In this document: piece by piece, positions 13,240-22,769 of the stretch
How positions within the stretch are numbered: the stretch's first letter is position 1
How the letters are laid out: every line of letters starts with the position of its first letter
Source: Protopterus annectens
Lineage: Eukaryota > Chordata > Ceratodontiformes > Protopteridae
Direction: 5' to 3'
Assembly: GCF_019279795.1 (NCBI RefSeq)
Contig: NC_056725.1
Location: 1,073,661,270-1,073,725,269 of the forward strand
Length of the DNA stretch: 64,000 nucleotides
Program-made: the position numbers and the translations under genes
Notes under the pieces: model-generated
The model's input: the letters and a program-made list of their open reading frames with translations, nothing else
What the model was told of the DNA's origin: nothing
The model's database searches: none

Positions 13240-13439
13240 TTCTAGTAGCTTACTCCAGTGTTGCAGTGTCTCTTGAGAGAAACAAACTGCACTGTTGTTT
13301 GCAGAGTTTTAAGTGCTGGGCTGGGCTAGTGTTCTGCCTGTGTAATTGCCTGATTCTGATTGTTTGCACCAGCTCACTCTACTAGTATTCCCTGGTAGTT
13401 TCCTAATAATTGTTGTGCTTCCTTTTTCCTTTCTGTTTC

Positions 13440-13690
13440 CTCGGGGGAGCGACACGCATATAAGCGGAAACACACTCACAGCAGCTCACATGCGAGCACA
13501 CATGCTTAGACGGACTAAAACTTTCTTATTCGGGTTAAAACATGCACACACCAGCACAAACACACTTACAGGTCTTCCAACAGCCTTATACATGCTTACT
13601 CCAGCTTAAACGCGCGCACTCAGGCTTCCACGCGCGCACTCTGTCTTACTCGAGTTTACAGCTGCGCACACATGCGCATACCCACTCAGC
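13440..13690. repeat. CpG-rich subterminal repeats upstream of the transposase
   Basis: Short degenerate direct repeats of a GCGCGCACTCAGGCTT-type word, spaced about 20-25 bp, lie 200-450 bp upstream of the transposase start. CpG density is far above the surroundings. Subterminal short repeats often bind transposase in DNA transposons, so this may be the element's right subterminal region. That role is inferred. Confidence 0.45.
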
Positions 13691-14319
13691 AAGAAACTTT
13701 GGTGTTATCCACAGTATACACCTTCCATTTCTTGGCTTTCCCTGGCCTACCTATTGACACACCTCTTTCCATGATGTCTAACTGACAGCTACCACATGCT
13801 ACTGTGCTCCAATGAGCTTCACTACTTTCATACATACCCCCCTTGTGATGTCACCTATCTCCTACTCTGTTCCTCCCCATATCCTACTCCTACACTCCAT
13901 TGACTGTGCTCATTTGCTATGTAAAAGTGCGATTCACTATCTTAACACTCATTTACATAGGATTGCCTAATAATGCTTGGTTACATGTCTTAGACTGGGC
14001 TTCTCCCCTTAGCAACCCCTACTCGGTGGCCATGCTGTCTTCAGTCTGCTATTCCCTTACATTGTCATTTAACAATTTTCATAAATTCCACGTTTGTGGC
14101 TTTTATTGTCTTATTTTATGATTTTATAGCGCACCCCATGTGTGCGGCACTGCGCTACGCTTAAACATCGGAAATCGACGAAAAGAAAATTCTTTTTATT
14201 TTAATTTTGCATCTGGGAAACTTTCCAATGGCCGTATATTTGGCCATTGGCATGCTTCCTCGACCATATGCAACCTCTATTTGGAGCTGACAAGGCTCCA
14301 TTGTGCTATTTGTAGAACG
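13691..14319. other. no gene recognised; probable element boundary region
   Basis: No coding homology. The right end of Harbinger element 1 probably falls here, but I could not place a terminal inverted repeat or a 3-bp target duplication. Confidence 0.4.
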
Positions 14320-14342
14320 GTACTCAGTTGTCAACTGAGTAC
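14320..14342. repeat. 23-bp perfect palindrome
   Basis: GTACTCAGTTG and CAACTGAGTAC are separated by a single T, giving 11-bp arms. It lies just outside the larger inverted repeat that holds the PLE target site. Confidence 0.85.
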
Positions 14343-14360
14343 ATTTCTGCAGCTAACATG

Positions 14361-14471
14361 TCTCCTACTTGGACAGGTTTGTGCTTCCTGGATTGCAAAT
14401 TTACCTCATTTGCATGCCTTTCGGCTGCAAGTGAGGTAATTTGCATATCCCAGCCCTGTCCATGTAGGAGA
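14361..14471. repeat. imperfect inverted repeat at the PLE target
   Basis: The outer arms TCTCCTACTTGGACAGG (14361-14377) and CCTGTCCATGTAGGAGA (14455-14471) pair with one mismatch. Inner arms around TTACCTCATTTGCATGC and GCTGCAAGTGAGGTAA also pair, with a small apex near 14418-14424. The PLE target duplication begins at 14444, inside the right arm. Confidence 0.75.
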
Positions 14472-14653
14472 CGTTTTAGGAGCTCTCTTACATGCCCCTA
14501 CAGGCTGTTCCTGGATCGCTCATCTGACATAATGGCTGTATGGAGTCTTACTCTACTCGTAGACTACGTGCAAGCCATCGTGAATCCGGCCCTGTGTCTT
14601 TGAGTTCACAATACAGCATCCTTTCCTGCACAGTGGCATGGTTGGATACTTTT
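14444..14653. repeat. left copy of 210-bp target-site duplication of the PLE
   Basis: All 210 bases are identical to 20586-20795. The order is target copy, PLTR, body, PLTR, target copy, which is that of a target-site duplication rather than a tandem element. Three bases (CAT) at its start are also the last bases of the PLTR, so the junction is ambiguous by 3 bp. Confidence 0.88.
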
Positions 14654-15073
14654 AACTATTAGTTGCTTTGATCTACCCCTGACAATAAGTCTAGGTTGTT
14701 TTATTTAAAACAGTACAATGTGCATCACTTAGAAGATGCAGCTTTATCTACCCCTGACAACAAGTCTAGGTTGTTCTATTTAAAACAGTACAATGTGCAT
14801 TGATGCAGCTTTATATAATTTAAATTTGATACGCCACACTAGATGGTTATGGATTATTGTTGAGATAAGTGTTATTGGTCTTATAAATCATGAAGCTTTG
14901 TTATTGTACATTTAGAACTGTTTTAAATCGTGAAAATGCCTTCTTACATTTGTAACCTAACGTTTAACTTGCTGACTGAGGTGATACAAAAATGGGTGTT
15001 TCCATTTTAGCAATCGTGATTTAATTAATTGAAAAATTGATAATTGTTTTTCTTAATTGATGGTTGGCTTTAC

Positions 15074-15080
15074 TATATAA
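15074..15080 (+). promoter_or_regulatory. TATA-box-like site in 5' PLTR
   Basis: TATATAA followed by AGGGAG, about 160 bp 5' of the ORF1 ATG and about 36 bp 5' of the ribozyme core. The same sequence lies in the 3' PLTR near 20457-20463. Promoter use is inferred. Confidence 0.4.
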
Positions 15081-15097
15081 AGGGAGTTCATTTTTGT

Positions 15098-15165
15098 ATA
15101 AGTTATAACCTGATGAAGCGCATATTTATGCGTGAAAGCGCTTGTTTGTCTTAAAATAAACTTCA
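15098..15165 (+). ncRNA. hammerhead-ribozyme-like motif, 5' PLTR
   Basis: The invariant core CTGATGA (15110-15116) is followed by a hairpin with CGCAT/ATGCG arms and then GAAA (15134-15137), in the order required for a hammerhead. After GAAA the AGCGCTT word is self-complementary, as expected for the minimal stem III of PLE and retrozyme hammerheads that fold best as dimers. With cleavage after GCTT, the following GTT pairs with the AAC just 5' of CTGATGA, and AAGTT/AACTT can extend stem I. There is a bulged G in stem II. Activity is not tested. Confidence 0.65.
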
Positions 15166-15238
15166 TTTTTATTTATCGTGGTGGTTCCTGGCAGTATTTC
15201 TTCATTCTACTTCCTCACCTGGTGCACGGAACCTTTGG

Positions 15239-16288
15239 ATGATCGGCTTCTTTTTCCTGCTGCTGGTACTTTTTTTGATATACTTAGCCGTTCCTCACAC
15301 GATGGATGTGCCGAATATTGAACTGGATTATAACCCAACAGGTGTTACACGAACCGATAGTTGGAATTCTCTATTTTATCAAAAAGATAATCCACTTTTG
15401 CGGCTAGATACTAGCCAAGAGACTCTGGATAATGTCTCAACGAACAACGAGAATTTACATGACTTTTTTGGACACTTGAGATCCTTGGAAAATGACATGT
15501 ACCGGTTGCATAGGTTTGTCTGGCAAAGAAGACATCTCCAGGCATGCCTACACTTCAAAGTCATTCCCCGAGGTATGCGTGTTCTATGCATGCCAAGTTA
15601 CGGGGATAGCCATCCTGAACTGCTTCGCAAGTGGCAGCAGTTAAATATTGACTTTGGCAATCAATACATACAGCTTCTGTTGGAGTATTTTACACCCATC
15701 GAAACGGAACTATTGGCTAAGGTAGAGGAACAATATGATTATTTAACTGCTAACTTTAAGACTGAGTTCTGTATTTCCAAGATACAATCTATGAATAGAC
15801 AGTTAATGCTATATAGCAATAAATTAGAACAAGTGAAAATTAAGAAGCTTAAGCGTGACTGTGAAGATTTTCAATCAGGGCGTATCTTTATATGGCCCAG
15901 AGCTAGTACACAGTCTAGCACTCATGCTACTCATTCATTGTCAACTACGAATATAGCTAATGAAGGCACAGTTACTACCCTAACAGAACCGTCAAGCAAC
16001 AGACCAGCTCCTTCTACACAAGCGGATGATATCAATCATCAGGAGCCCATCACTTCTAATACACCTAGTTTGTCCTTACCCTGCAATCAACTTGGCTTGA
16101 ATACATCAGAAAGCTCAGGTGCTAAACCTAAAACTTTCAGCAAGAATAATACTCTTGTTACACCTCTGCCTTTAAACTTCCCACTCCCCTACAAGGATAC
16201 CACACGCACACGTTCTGGGAGCAGGGGAAGAGTGAAAAGAAAACTTTCGGGAGAAACACCAGAGCGGAGAAGAAGAATGAAGAACTGA
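15239..16288 (+). CDS. PLE ORF1, 349-aa protein of unknown function
   Basis: The ATG at 15239 is the first after the PLTR. It would begin with a strongly hydrophobic stretch (residues 2-18, rich in Phe and Leu) resembling a membrane anchor or signal. A second in-frame ATG at 15302 (MDVPNIELDY) would remove it, and I cannot decide between them. The middle (about residues 70-200) is charged and predicted helical, with possible coiled-coil heptads. Residues 210-320 are Ser/Thr/Asn/Pro-rich and look disordered. The last 30 residues are strongly basic (SGSRGRVKRKLSG, ERRRRMKN), suggesting nucleic-acid binding or nuclear localisation. It overlaps the ORF2 open frame by 139 nt. I do not recognise its family. 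Its position and basic tail suggest a nucleic-acid-binding partner of ORF2. Confidence 0.75.
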   Translation: MIGFFFLLLVLFLIYLAVPHTMDVPNIELDYNPTGVTRTDSWNSLFYQKDNPLLRLDTSQETLDNVSTNNENLHDFFGHLRSLENDMYRLHRFVWQRRHLQACLHFKVIPRGMRVLCMPSYGDSHPELLRKWQQLNIDFGNQYIQLLLEYFTPIETELLAKVEEQYDYLTANFKTEFCISKIQSMNRQLMLYSNKLEQVKIKKLKRDCEDFQSGRIFIWPRASTQSSTHATHSLSTTNIANEGTVTTLTEPSSNRPAPSTQADDINHQEPITSNTPSLSLPCNQLGLNTSESSGAKPKTFSKNNTLVTPLPLNFPLPYKDTTRTRSGSRGRVKRKLSGETPERRRRMKN

Positions 16289-18558
16289 ATTCTCTATTCT
16301 TTAACCTGACGACTAGACCTTTTTCATCAGAAGAACAATCATTGCTTAATAGAGGGTTATCCTTCATACCCTCCTGTCATAGTGTATTATCTGATACTCT
16401 CATAAGCCTACGCTTATTTGCAAGGAAGTTATCTCTTAAAATGTTCTTTAAAGATGATTCATCTGACAGCTATATTTCAGCCTGTAATGTAACAGCTTAT
16501 AAAAGAAGGAGTTCGTTCATACCTCCGCTAACACCGACTATAGAGTGCTTTATGCGCACATGTGAGCATGACTTTTATAGTTATTATGAATGTGACAAAC
16601 ACAGTAACATCTTTATAAATTTGAATCACATACAGAGACATTCTCTAGATGCATTGGTTAATAATAAGAATGTAATATTTAAACCAGCGGATAAGGGAGG
16701 GGGGGTTGTCGCCCTTGACAAGAGCTTCTATGACCAACTGATGAATGCAATGCTTAATGATGATAAAGCCTATAAAATCATTGATAAATCTAAGGTTACA
16801 TCTATAATTAATTATGTACACGATACGTTGTATGATATGCTTATGACAAGATCAATAGATAAGCCATTATACGATTTTTTGAAGGTAGAGTCACCCCTCA
16901 TACCGGTCATAAAAGGCTTGCCAAAATTGCACAAGGGCGAATACCCTCCACCATTACGACCTATAGTATCGGGTGACCACTGGGTCACCGAGAATGCATC
17001 CCTATACATACAATCCAAGCTGGGTCTGATGACCAAAGAAATACCAACTATTCTTAAAAATTCCTATGACTTATTAGAAGACTTGAAACAAGATTTGGTA
17101 ATTGATAAGCTTAATGTTAATACACTGCTTGTCACATTGGACATAAAGAGTCTTTTTACCAGCATCCCAAACGAATATGGGCTTGATGCTATTAGGTTTC
17201 ATATGATTGAACAAAGAACTATAGATAGCAATGAAATCATGAATATTTGCTGTCTTTTAGACTTGGTTCTAAACAACAATGTTTTCTTGTTCAATGACAT
17301 GACATATGCGCAAACATGGGGAGTAGCCATGGGCACTCCCTGTGCGAACGCATATGCCAATTTGGTTGTCCATAGGTGGGAGAAGGAGAATGTCTTTGGT
17401 GATCCTAGATTTGATAAAGTTGTCATCTACAGACGATTTGTAGATGACGTCATTATATTATGGAATGGTAGTGCAGATGAGCTGGAAGAGTTTGTAGGCT
17501 ATATGAATGGCACAACATCTTTTCTTACGTTTACTTATGAATATTCTTTAGTTAGGGCCAATTTCCTAGATATTTCCATAGTGAAAAATGGCAGCAATTG
17601 CCTTGTTACCACCTTATACCGTAAGCCCTGTTGGAGAAATAGTATCCTCCACTATGACAGTATGCATCCGCGGCATATTTTCCGTAACATCGTAAAAGGG
17701 CAGATCAGCAGGATATTAGGAATATGCACAGATAGACAGGATGCCTTGTGCCTGATTGAGCAACAGAAGAATTTTTTCATGGATAGAGGATATCCTATGA
17801 ATCTGATTAATGAAGTAATAGATTCCGCTTTAAATAATGCCACCCCTTGTAATCGAAGAGGGAAAGCAAAATATGGCTTTGAAAGAAATGGCAACATTAA
17901 ATATGATATTAAATACACTAGTGATGTTGAGCAACTAATTAAAATTATAAAGGGGAATTGGAAAATTCTATTATCTGAGCCACATCTTCACACATTATTA
18001 GGCAATAAGCCCAGCTTCAGATTCAATAATTGTATGAACTTAAAGAGGCTATTATGCAAAGATAAATATGAGGTGAAGCAAACTGATATTCGAACTCAGA
18101 TAAAAACGGGCACATATGCATGTGGCAGATGCTCTATATGCGCATTTATAAGTAGGGAACAGGATCTCAGGATTCCGGGTATTAACCTAAACTTTAGAGC
18201 CACTTTCTATGCAACTTGTAACACTCAAAACGTCATTTACTTCGCAAAATGTGACCAATGTGATAGTTATTACGTAGGCATGACTTCCCGAAGACTCAGA
18301 GATCGGGTTTATAATCATGTCTACGATATTAGAAAGGGCAATTCAACTAGTGCACTAGCTATACATTGTAATGAGAGGTCTGGGCATAGGTTTAGTTTCC
18401 AGGTGCTACAAGTTATTAATCAGAACAGGAGAGAGGGAGACCATTTCGGCACCATTGAAATGTTCGAGCTTAAATGGATTTTAAGGTTAAAGGCACACAT
18501 ACCACCAGGGCTTAATACTGCTATTAACATACGTCCTGCCTTATTGGGATCGATTTAA
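16150..18558 (+). CDS. PLE ORF2: reverse transcriptase with GIY-YIG endonuclease
   Basis: It reverse-transcribes element RNA and nicks target DNA for insertion. The frame is open from 16150 and the first in-frame ATG is 16441 (706 residues). Numbering from that Met: upstream FKPADKGGGVVALDKS and PLRPIVSGDHW; RT motif A TLDIKSLFTSIP (about 232-243); motif B GVAMGTPCANAYANL (about 294-308); motif C RRFVDDV (331-337, Asp335-Asp336). Then FLDI and TLYRKP, a cysteine motif CGRCSIC (561-567), and a GIY-YIG-type nuclease starting at VIYFAKC (598) with YYVGMTSRRLRDRVYNHV (about 610-627). All RT catalytic residues are present and no stop interrupts it. Its frame is -1 relative to ORF1, so translation needs either frameshifting in 16150-16288 or initiation at 16441. 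Length fits the family. Confidence 0.92.
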   Translation, partial: YSCYTSAFKLPTPLQGYHTHTFWEQGKSEKKTFGRNTRAEKKNEELNSLFFNLTTRPFSSEEQSLLNRGLSFIPSCHSVLSDTLISLRLFARKLSLKMFFKDDSSDSYISACNVTAYKRRSSFIPPLTPTIECFMRTCEHDFYSYYECDKHSNIFINLNHIQRHSLDALVNNKNVIFKPADKGGGVVALDKSFYDQLMNAMLNDDKAYKIIDKSKVTSIINYVHDTLYDMLMTRSIDKPLYDFLKVESPLIPVIKGLPKLHKGEYPPPLRPIVSGDHWVTENASLYIQSKLGLMTKEIPTILKNSYDLLEDLKQDLVIDKLNVNTLLVTLDIKSLFTSIPNEYGLDAIRFHMIEQRTIDSNEIMNICCLLDLVLNNNVFLFNDMTYAQTWGVAMGTPCANAYANLVVHRWEKENVFGDPRFDKVVIYRRFVDDVIILWNGSADELEEFVGYMNGTTSFLTFTYEYSLVRANFLDISIVKNGSNCLVTTLYRKPCWRNSILHYDSMHPRHIFRNIVKGQISRILGICTDRQDALCLIEQQKNFFMDRGYPMNLINEVIDSALNNATPCNRRGKAKYGFERNGNIKYDIKYTSDVEQLIKIIKGNWKILLSEPHLHTLLGNKPSFRFNNCMNLKRLLCKDKYEVKQTDIRTQIKTGTYACGRCSICAFISREQDLRIPGINLNFRATFYATCNTQNVIYFAKCDQCDSYYVGMTSRRLRDRVYNHVYDIRKGNSTSALAIHCNERSGHRFSFQVLQVINQNRREGDHFGTIEMFELKWILRLKAHIPPGLNTAINIRPALLGSI

Positions 18559-20036
18559 GACTTGATAACACTTTAGTGACCCCATAACAGATTTTATATT
18601 ATATCCATGTTTGTAGCACATCTGGACTTATAGTTATATCTCAGTTATGTAAATATCTTAAAGAAGGTTTCTTGTTAATGTATAAATCAGTTTCTTATTA
18701 ATTCCATATAAGAGGTACTGGAGCTAAGCTAGCACTATTGTACCAGGTTTAGTACAGTGTCCCTATTTATACATCCTTTATATACATATGGCCCAAGGGT
18801 CATCCTGTGGCTATTCAATGTCCAACTTTTGTTTAAATGCTAGTGCATTGATGCTGTGGCTTGCCTAAGGCCAGCGACTTTATACTTTGACAAGCTTAGC
18901 TTGTTGTTATATTGTTCGCTGACTGTGATTGAATATTGATGGAATATTTTCTTTTGATGTTTAAATAGATCCGTTAGGGATTATTAACGCTCATTAATAC
19001 TACTGGTTATTACAACATCCAGTAAAAAGATATTTGATTCATATCGGGAAGCCGAGTTTTCAGCTCCCTTATATGTTTTTATGGTGAGCGAACATTTTTG
19101 CCATACTAAGTAGTGGCCGAATTATTGTATTTGTTCATTACACGCTCTATACATACATTTAGTTTTGACTATGAATGAGACCTTCTATTTAGTCAAATGA
19201 ATGTTGCATGGTTACTATTGTCTGATTATGTTTAATGATGCTATTCTCCCATCAAGGCTATGCTCACAAACATAGCAAGTACGCCTTTTGATTGCCTTTC
19301 TTTATAGGCATGAGTTTCATTAAATAAGGCTGAAAATATATAGGTTTAATAGATTTCGGTATATATACAGAATCCCGGAGATTCGTTTATGACCGTATCT
19401 TTTGATTATTATAATATATATATTTGAATTATTAACCTAGAGCGCAGAGAAACTTGTGTTGACTTCGTGCTTTACTTGGAAATATAGTCTTTATATGATT
19501 GCAAGAGTGACCTCTTTTCATTTGGATGATTTGTATCTTACCTCTACTTTTCCATGTACTACGTAAGATTATAGTAGGATATTATCTATGCTCCATTAGT
19601 TAGCAGAATATTTTTTCATCCATGCATAGTGTAAGATATATTATGAGATTCATGTTATATACATATTATCAGTGATTTTTATGACTTTGCTATATTATGT
19701 TATTGTTTTTAGTATAGACACATAACATTTTTTATTTGTTTTTTACACTTCTTAAACATACGGAATGTTCATTTTTAGTATTTAATTTTATTACTTCTTT
19801 ATTATGCAGAATCAGCATTTATTGGCATGAACATCAGCTAGAAAAATTTATAAGTTGTTATTTAATTATTATCTCACAAATGCATTATGACTGCTGATGA
19901 TTTTTACAGCAAGCGTCACACCAAGAGGTGACTGAGATATAAACAATGCAGCTTTTATATGCTATAGCCATATCGGGGTTTTTAAAGTTGTTTGCTCTTT
20001 ATGGACTTAACTAATTGTATAATGTAAAACTGAAAT
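18559..20036 (+). other. PLE 3' untranslated region
   Basis: About 1.48 kb of AT-rich sequence between the ORF2 stop and the 3' PLTR. I see no coding frame of note, no poly(A) tail and no separate insertion. Confidence 0.75.
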
Positions 20037-20588
20037 AACTATTAGTTGCTTTGATCTACCCCTGACAATAAGTCTAGGTTGTTTTATTTAAAACAGTACA
20101 ATGTGCATCACTTAGAAGATGCAGCTTTATCTACCCCTGACAACAAGTCTAGGTTGTTCTATTTAAAACAGTACAATGTGCATTGATGCAGCTTTATATA
20201 ATTTAAATTTGATACGCCACACTAGATGGTTATGGATTATTGTTGAGATAAGTGTTATTGGTCTTATAAATCATGAAGCTTTGTTATTGTACATTTAGAA
20301 CTGTTTTAAATCGTGAAAATGCCTTCTTACATTTGTAACCTAACGTTTAACTTGCTGACTGAGGTGATACAAAAATGGGTGTTTCCATTTTAGCAATCAT
20401 GATTTAATTAATTGAAAAATTGATAATTGTTTTTCTTAATTGATGGTTGGCTTTACTATATAAAGGGAGTTCATTTTTGTATAAGTTATAACCTGATGAA
20501 GCGCATATTTATGCGTGAAAGCGCTTGTTTGTCTTAAAATAAACTTCATTTTTATTTATCGTGGTGGTTCCTGGCAGTATTTCTTCAT
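20037..20588 (+). repeat. 3' pseudo-LTR (PLTR) of the PLE
   Basis: 551 of 552 bases match the 5' PLTR, and the single change is at 20400. It carries the same internal 75-bp duplication and hammerhead-like core. It runs directly into the right target copy with a 3-bp CAT overlap. Confidence 0.92.
20481..20548 (+). ncRNA. hammerhead-ribozyme-like motif, 3' PLTR
   Basis: Identical to the 5' PLTR motif, with CTGATGA at 20493-20499 and GAAA at 20517-20520. Two copies in direct orientation could cleave a read-through transcript into unit-length RNA. Confidence 0.65.
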
Positions 20589-20795
20589 ATCCCAGCCCTG
20601 TCCATGTAGGAGACGTTTTAGGAGCTCTCTTACATGCCCCTACAGGCTGTTCCTGGATCGCTCATCTGACATAATGGCTGTATGGAGTCTTACTCTACTC
20701 GTAGACTACGTGCAAGCCATCGTGAATCCGGCCCTGTGTCTTTGAGTTCACAATACAGCATCCTTTCCTGCACAGTGGCATGGTTGGATACTTTT
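20586..20795. repeat. right copy of 210-bp target-site duplication
   Basis: Identical to 14444-14653. After it the sequence continues TTTGGATTTTAG, the pre-insertion flank. The unoccupied locus can be read as 14361-14653 followed by 20796 onward. Confidence 0.88.
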
Positions 20796-22760
20796 TTTGG
20801 ATTTTAGTTTATTTTAGCTGGTTTTGGCTGCTTTTTTTGGACAGTGGCATAGCACTTCATAAGCCATGCATACAGACTAGTGAGAATGATATGCATAATG
20901 GGCAGATAAAACAGTACCAACACCCAAAGCAGCACTTAAAAATGATTACTAAAACATGTTGTTTGATAATAACTATAGTTGTACAAACAGTAAGTAAAGT
21001 AAAAATAGGAAGTTGCTGTGGGAATCCTACTGCTAGAATGACCACTCTATGTGCAATCATGTGACCCCAGGAGGAAGCCTTATACAGGTGTCCTACACAA
21101 CACTTGCATGCTCACCCAGTAGCTGTGACATTGGTGCTACAGACATCCCACACAACATCAACACGCAATTTGACAAGTCATTTCTTCATATAAATGGAGT
21201 GGAAAGAGGGAGATTGTACAGGTAGAAATGGAGAAGAGGGAACACACACAAGGACAACAGGAAGTGCATTTGGAGGAATTCCTTACTTTTTTGGGAAACA
21301 AGTGCCATTTTCTTTTTATTTTTAGAAGGTTTAAAGGCAAAACTAACAAGGGGAATGTGTAATTATGCAAAAGCATATAAGGAAGGAAGGGAGCAAGGGT
21401 AATCAAACAAGCATACAGTTCTGGCAAGGACTGACAGAGGAAGCAGTGACATATAAAAGGGGCAGCAGTAGAGAGACACGGCTTGATAAAGGGAGAAAAA
21501 TAATGGAAGAGGAGGGGTAGAATAAATACAGAGGATGGGAAGGGTCACATACAGTTGTATAATATTATTATGGGGATAAGGATGGATGAGGAGGGCCTGA
21601 TTGACCAGCAAAGATGAAAACTCATCCAGATGCCAGTCTCCTCCATGGCTGATATGGAGGCGCACCCCTTCTAGTAGTCAAATGGCTGGGTTATGCCAGT
21701 TATGCAAGTCTATCAGATACACAATGATATGCTCCATTATGTTAATGATGGCAGCCAATGTTTTCTCTACCTTGGTACTAACTAGCCACCACAATTGATA
21801 CTGAGTGACCAAGATGGGCCCTGCTCACCACTGTAAAATTAGTTGCCTTTGCCTCCTAAGAGATTGTCATGAAGGCCAAAGCTGAGCCCAATATGTCATC
21901 TTTCACAAACTGTCTGTTCATTACCCTGAAGAGAGGCTCACCTAAGGTCTACCTGGGATCAAGAAGTAGGCACAGTGACCATTGCAATTTGTGGTGGTGA
22001 CAATACCTCACAACTGTTCAGATTTTCACAGAATTTCCATATTTTTTAACTCATATTTTTGTTCTGTTTCTCATACGTTTGCAGATTTCTAGCAAGTTAC
22101 TAAGGACTGAAGTCACAAAATAATAACATACATTTGAGTTTTAGACTTCATATCCATCAGAAAATGCATGCTAATACAGATCCTATTATTTCTGCAATAT
22201 TCTAAGTTTATAAGAGCAATATTTAAAATCTGTTCCTATTTTTGTGTCTTTGTCTACCCCCATTATTTTAAGCTTTGTCCAGATTTGTTACAGTATTAGG
22301 TTGAGAGGTGTCTGCACCACAGCTAATAGTTATTTCCTGGGATTCATTAGCAATCACATAGGCTTGGAGCTAATCCTACACAATGAAGTATGTTAGCACA
22401 ATCATCACCAGCACTAATTGAATATGCATGCTGGTTATCATGCTTCTGTGGTTGTAAGCACCTTTCTGTGGCCAGCAATAGTGTCTGTAGAAAAGGGCTA
22501 TCAAGTATCAGCACACAATGTAAGCAAAACTGATTGCATATAAACAATGCTCAATTGCTTTATTAAGTAATGTCTAGAAAATTGTACGCAGTATAGTACA
22601 TACAGCGTGCATAGCTACACCCTTGTGTTGCAATGAAGTTGTGGATAGGAAGGGTGGGCTTAGGGGATGGCTAAGTCATTTATGATTTGAAAGCAATTAT
22701 CCAGCATACAAGTTGATTAAGCATGTGCTCACCTAACTCTACACAACCTATCACACATAA
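20796..22760. other. no gene recognised; old interspersed repeat
   Basis: No coding homology. 22040-22335 is related to 45400-45610 (shared TAGACTTCATAT, TCTAAGTTTATAAGA, GGCTTTGTCCAG and GGTTGAGAGG words), showing an interspersed repeat of unknown class. The remainder is unassigned. Confidence 0.5.
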
Positions 22761-22769
22761 ACGTTTACC

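Larger units (their letters stand above)
14654..15205 (+). repeat. 5' pseudo-LTR (PLTR) of the PLE
   Basis: 552 bp beginning AACTATTAGTTGC. It has an internal 75-bp tandem duplication (ATCTACCCCTGACAA starts at 14671 and 14746), a TATATAA box at 15074-15080 and a hammerhead-like core at 15110-15137. The ORF1 ATG lies 34 bp beyond its end, so this PLTR probably supplies promoter and leader. Confidence 0.92.
14654..20588 (+). mobile_element. Penelope-like retroelement, Neptune-like, apparently intact
   Basis: A 5935-bp element: 5' PLTR (14654-15205), ORF1, ORF2 (RT plus GIY-YIG endonuclease), a 1.48-kb 3' UTR and 3' PLTR (20037-20588). The two 552-bp direct repeats differ at one base (G at 15015, A at 20400), a CpG-to-CpA change. 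PLEs are known for direct-repeat PLTRs, PLTR hammerhead ribozymes and a C-terminal GIY-YIG nuclease, and all three are visible here. No stop or frameshift breaks either ORF. Assignment to the Neptune-like group rests on the CGRCSIC motif before GIY-YIG and on vertebrate context. A phylogeny was not possible here. Confidence 0.92.

Noticed and set aside
14328-14603. Small ORF within the PLE target duplication (also at 20515-20745)
   Set aside because: It appears twice only because the target was duplicated. No known domain.
15239-18558. ORF1 and ORF2 as one gene broken by a frameshift mutation
   Set aside because: The 139-nt overlap and otherwise flawless frames in such a young copy favour two genuine ORFs, though only other copies can settle it.
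14444-20795. LTR retrotransposon with 552-bp LTRs
   Set aside because: No gag, protease, integrase or primer-binding site. The RT and GIY-YIG motifs and hammerheads are those of Penelope-like elements, and the direct repeats lack TG...CA ends.
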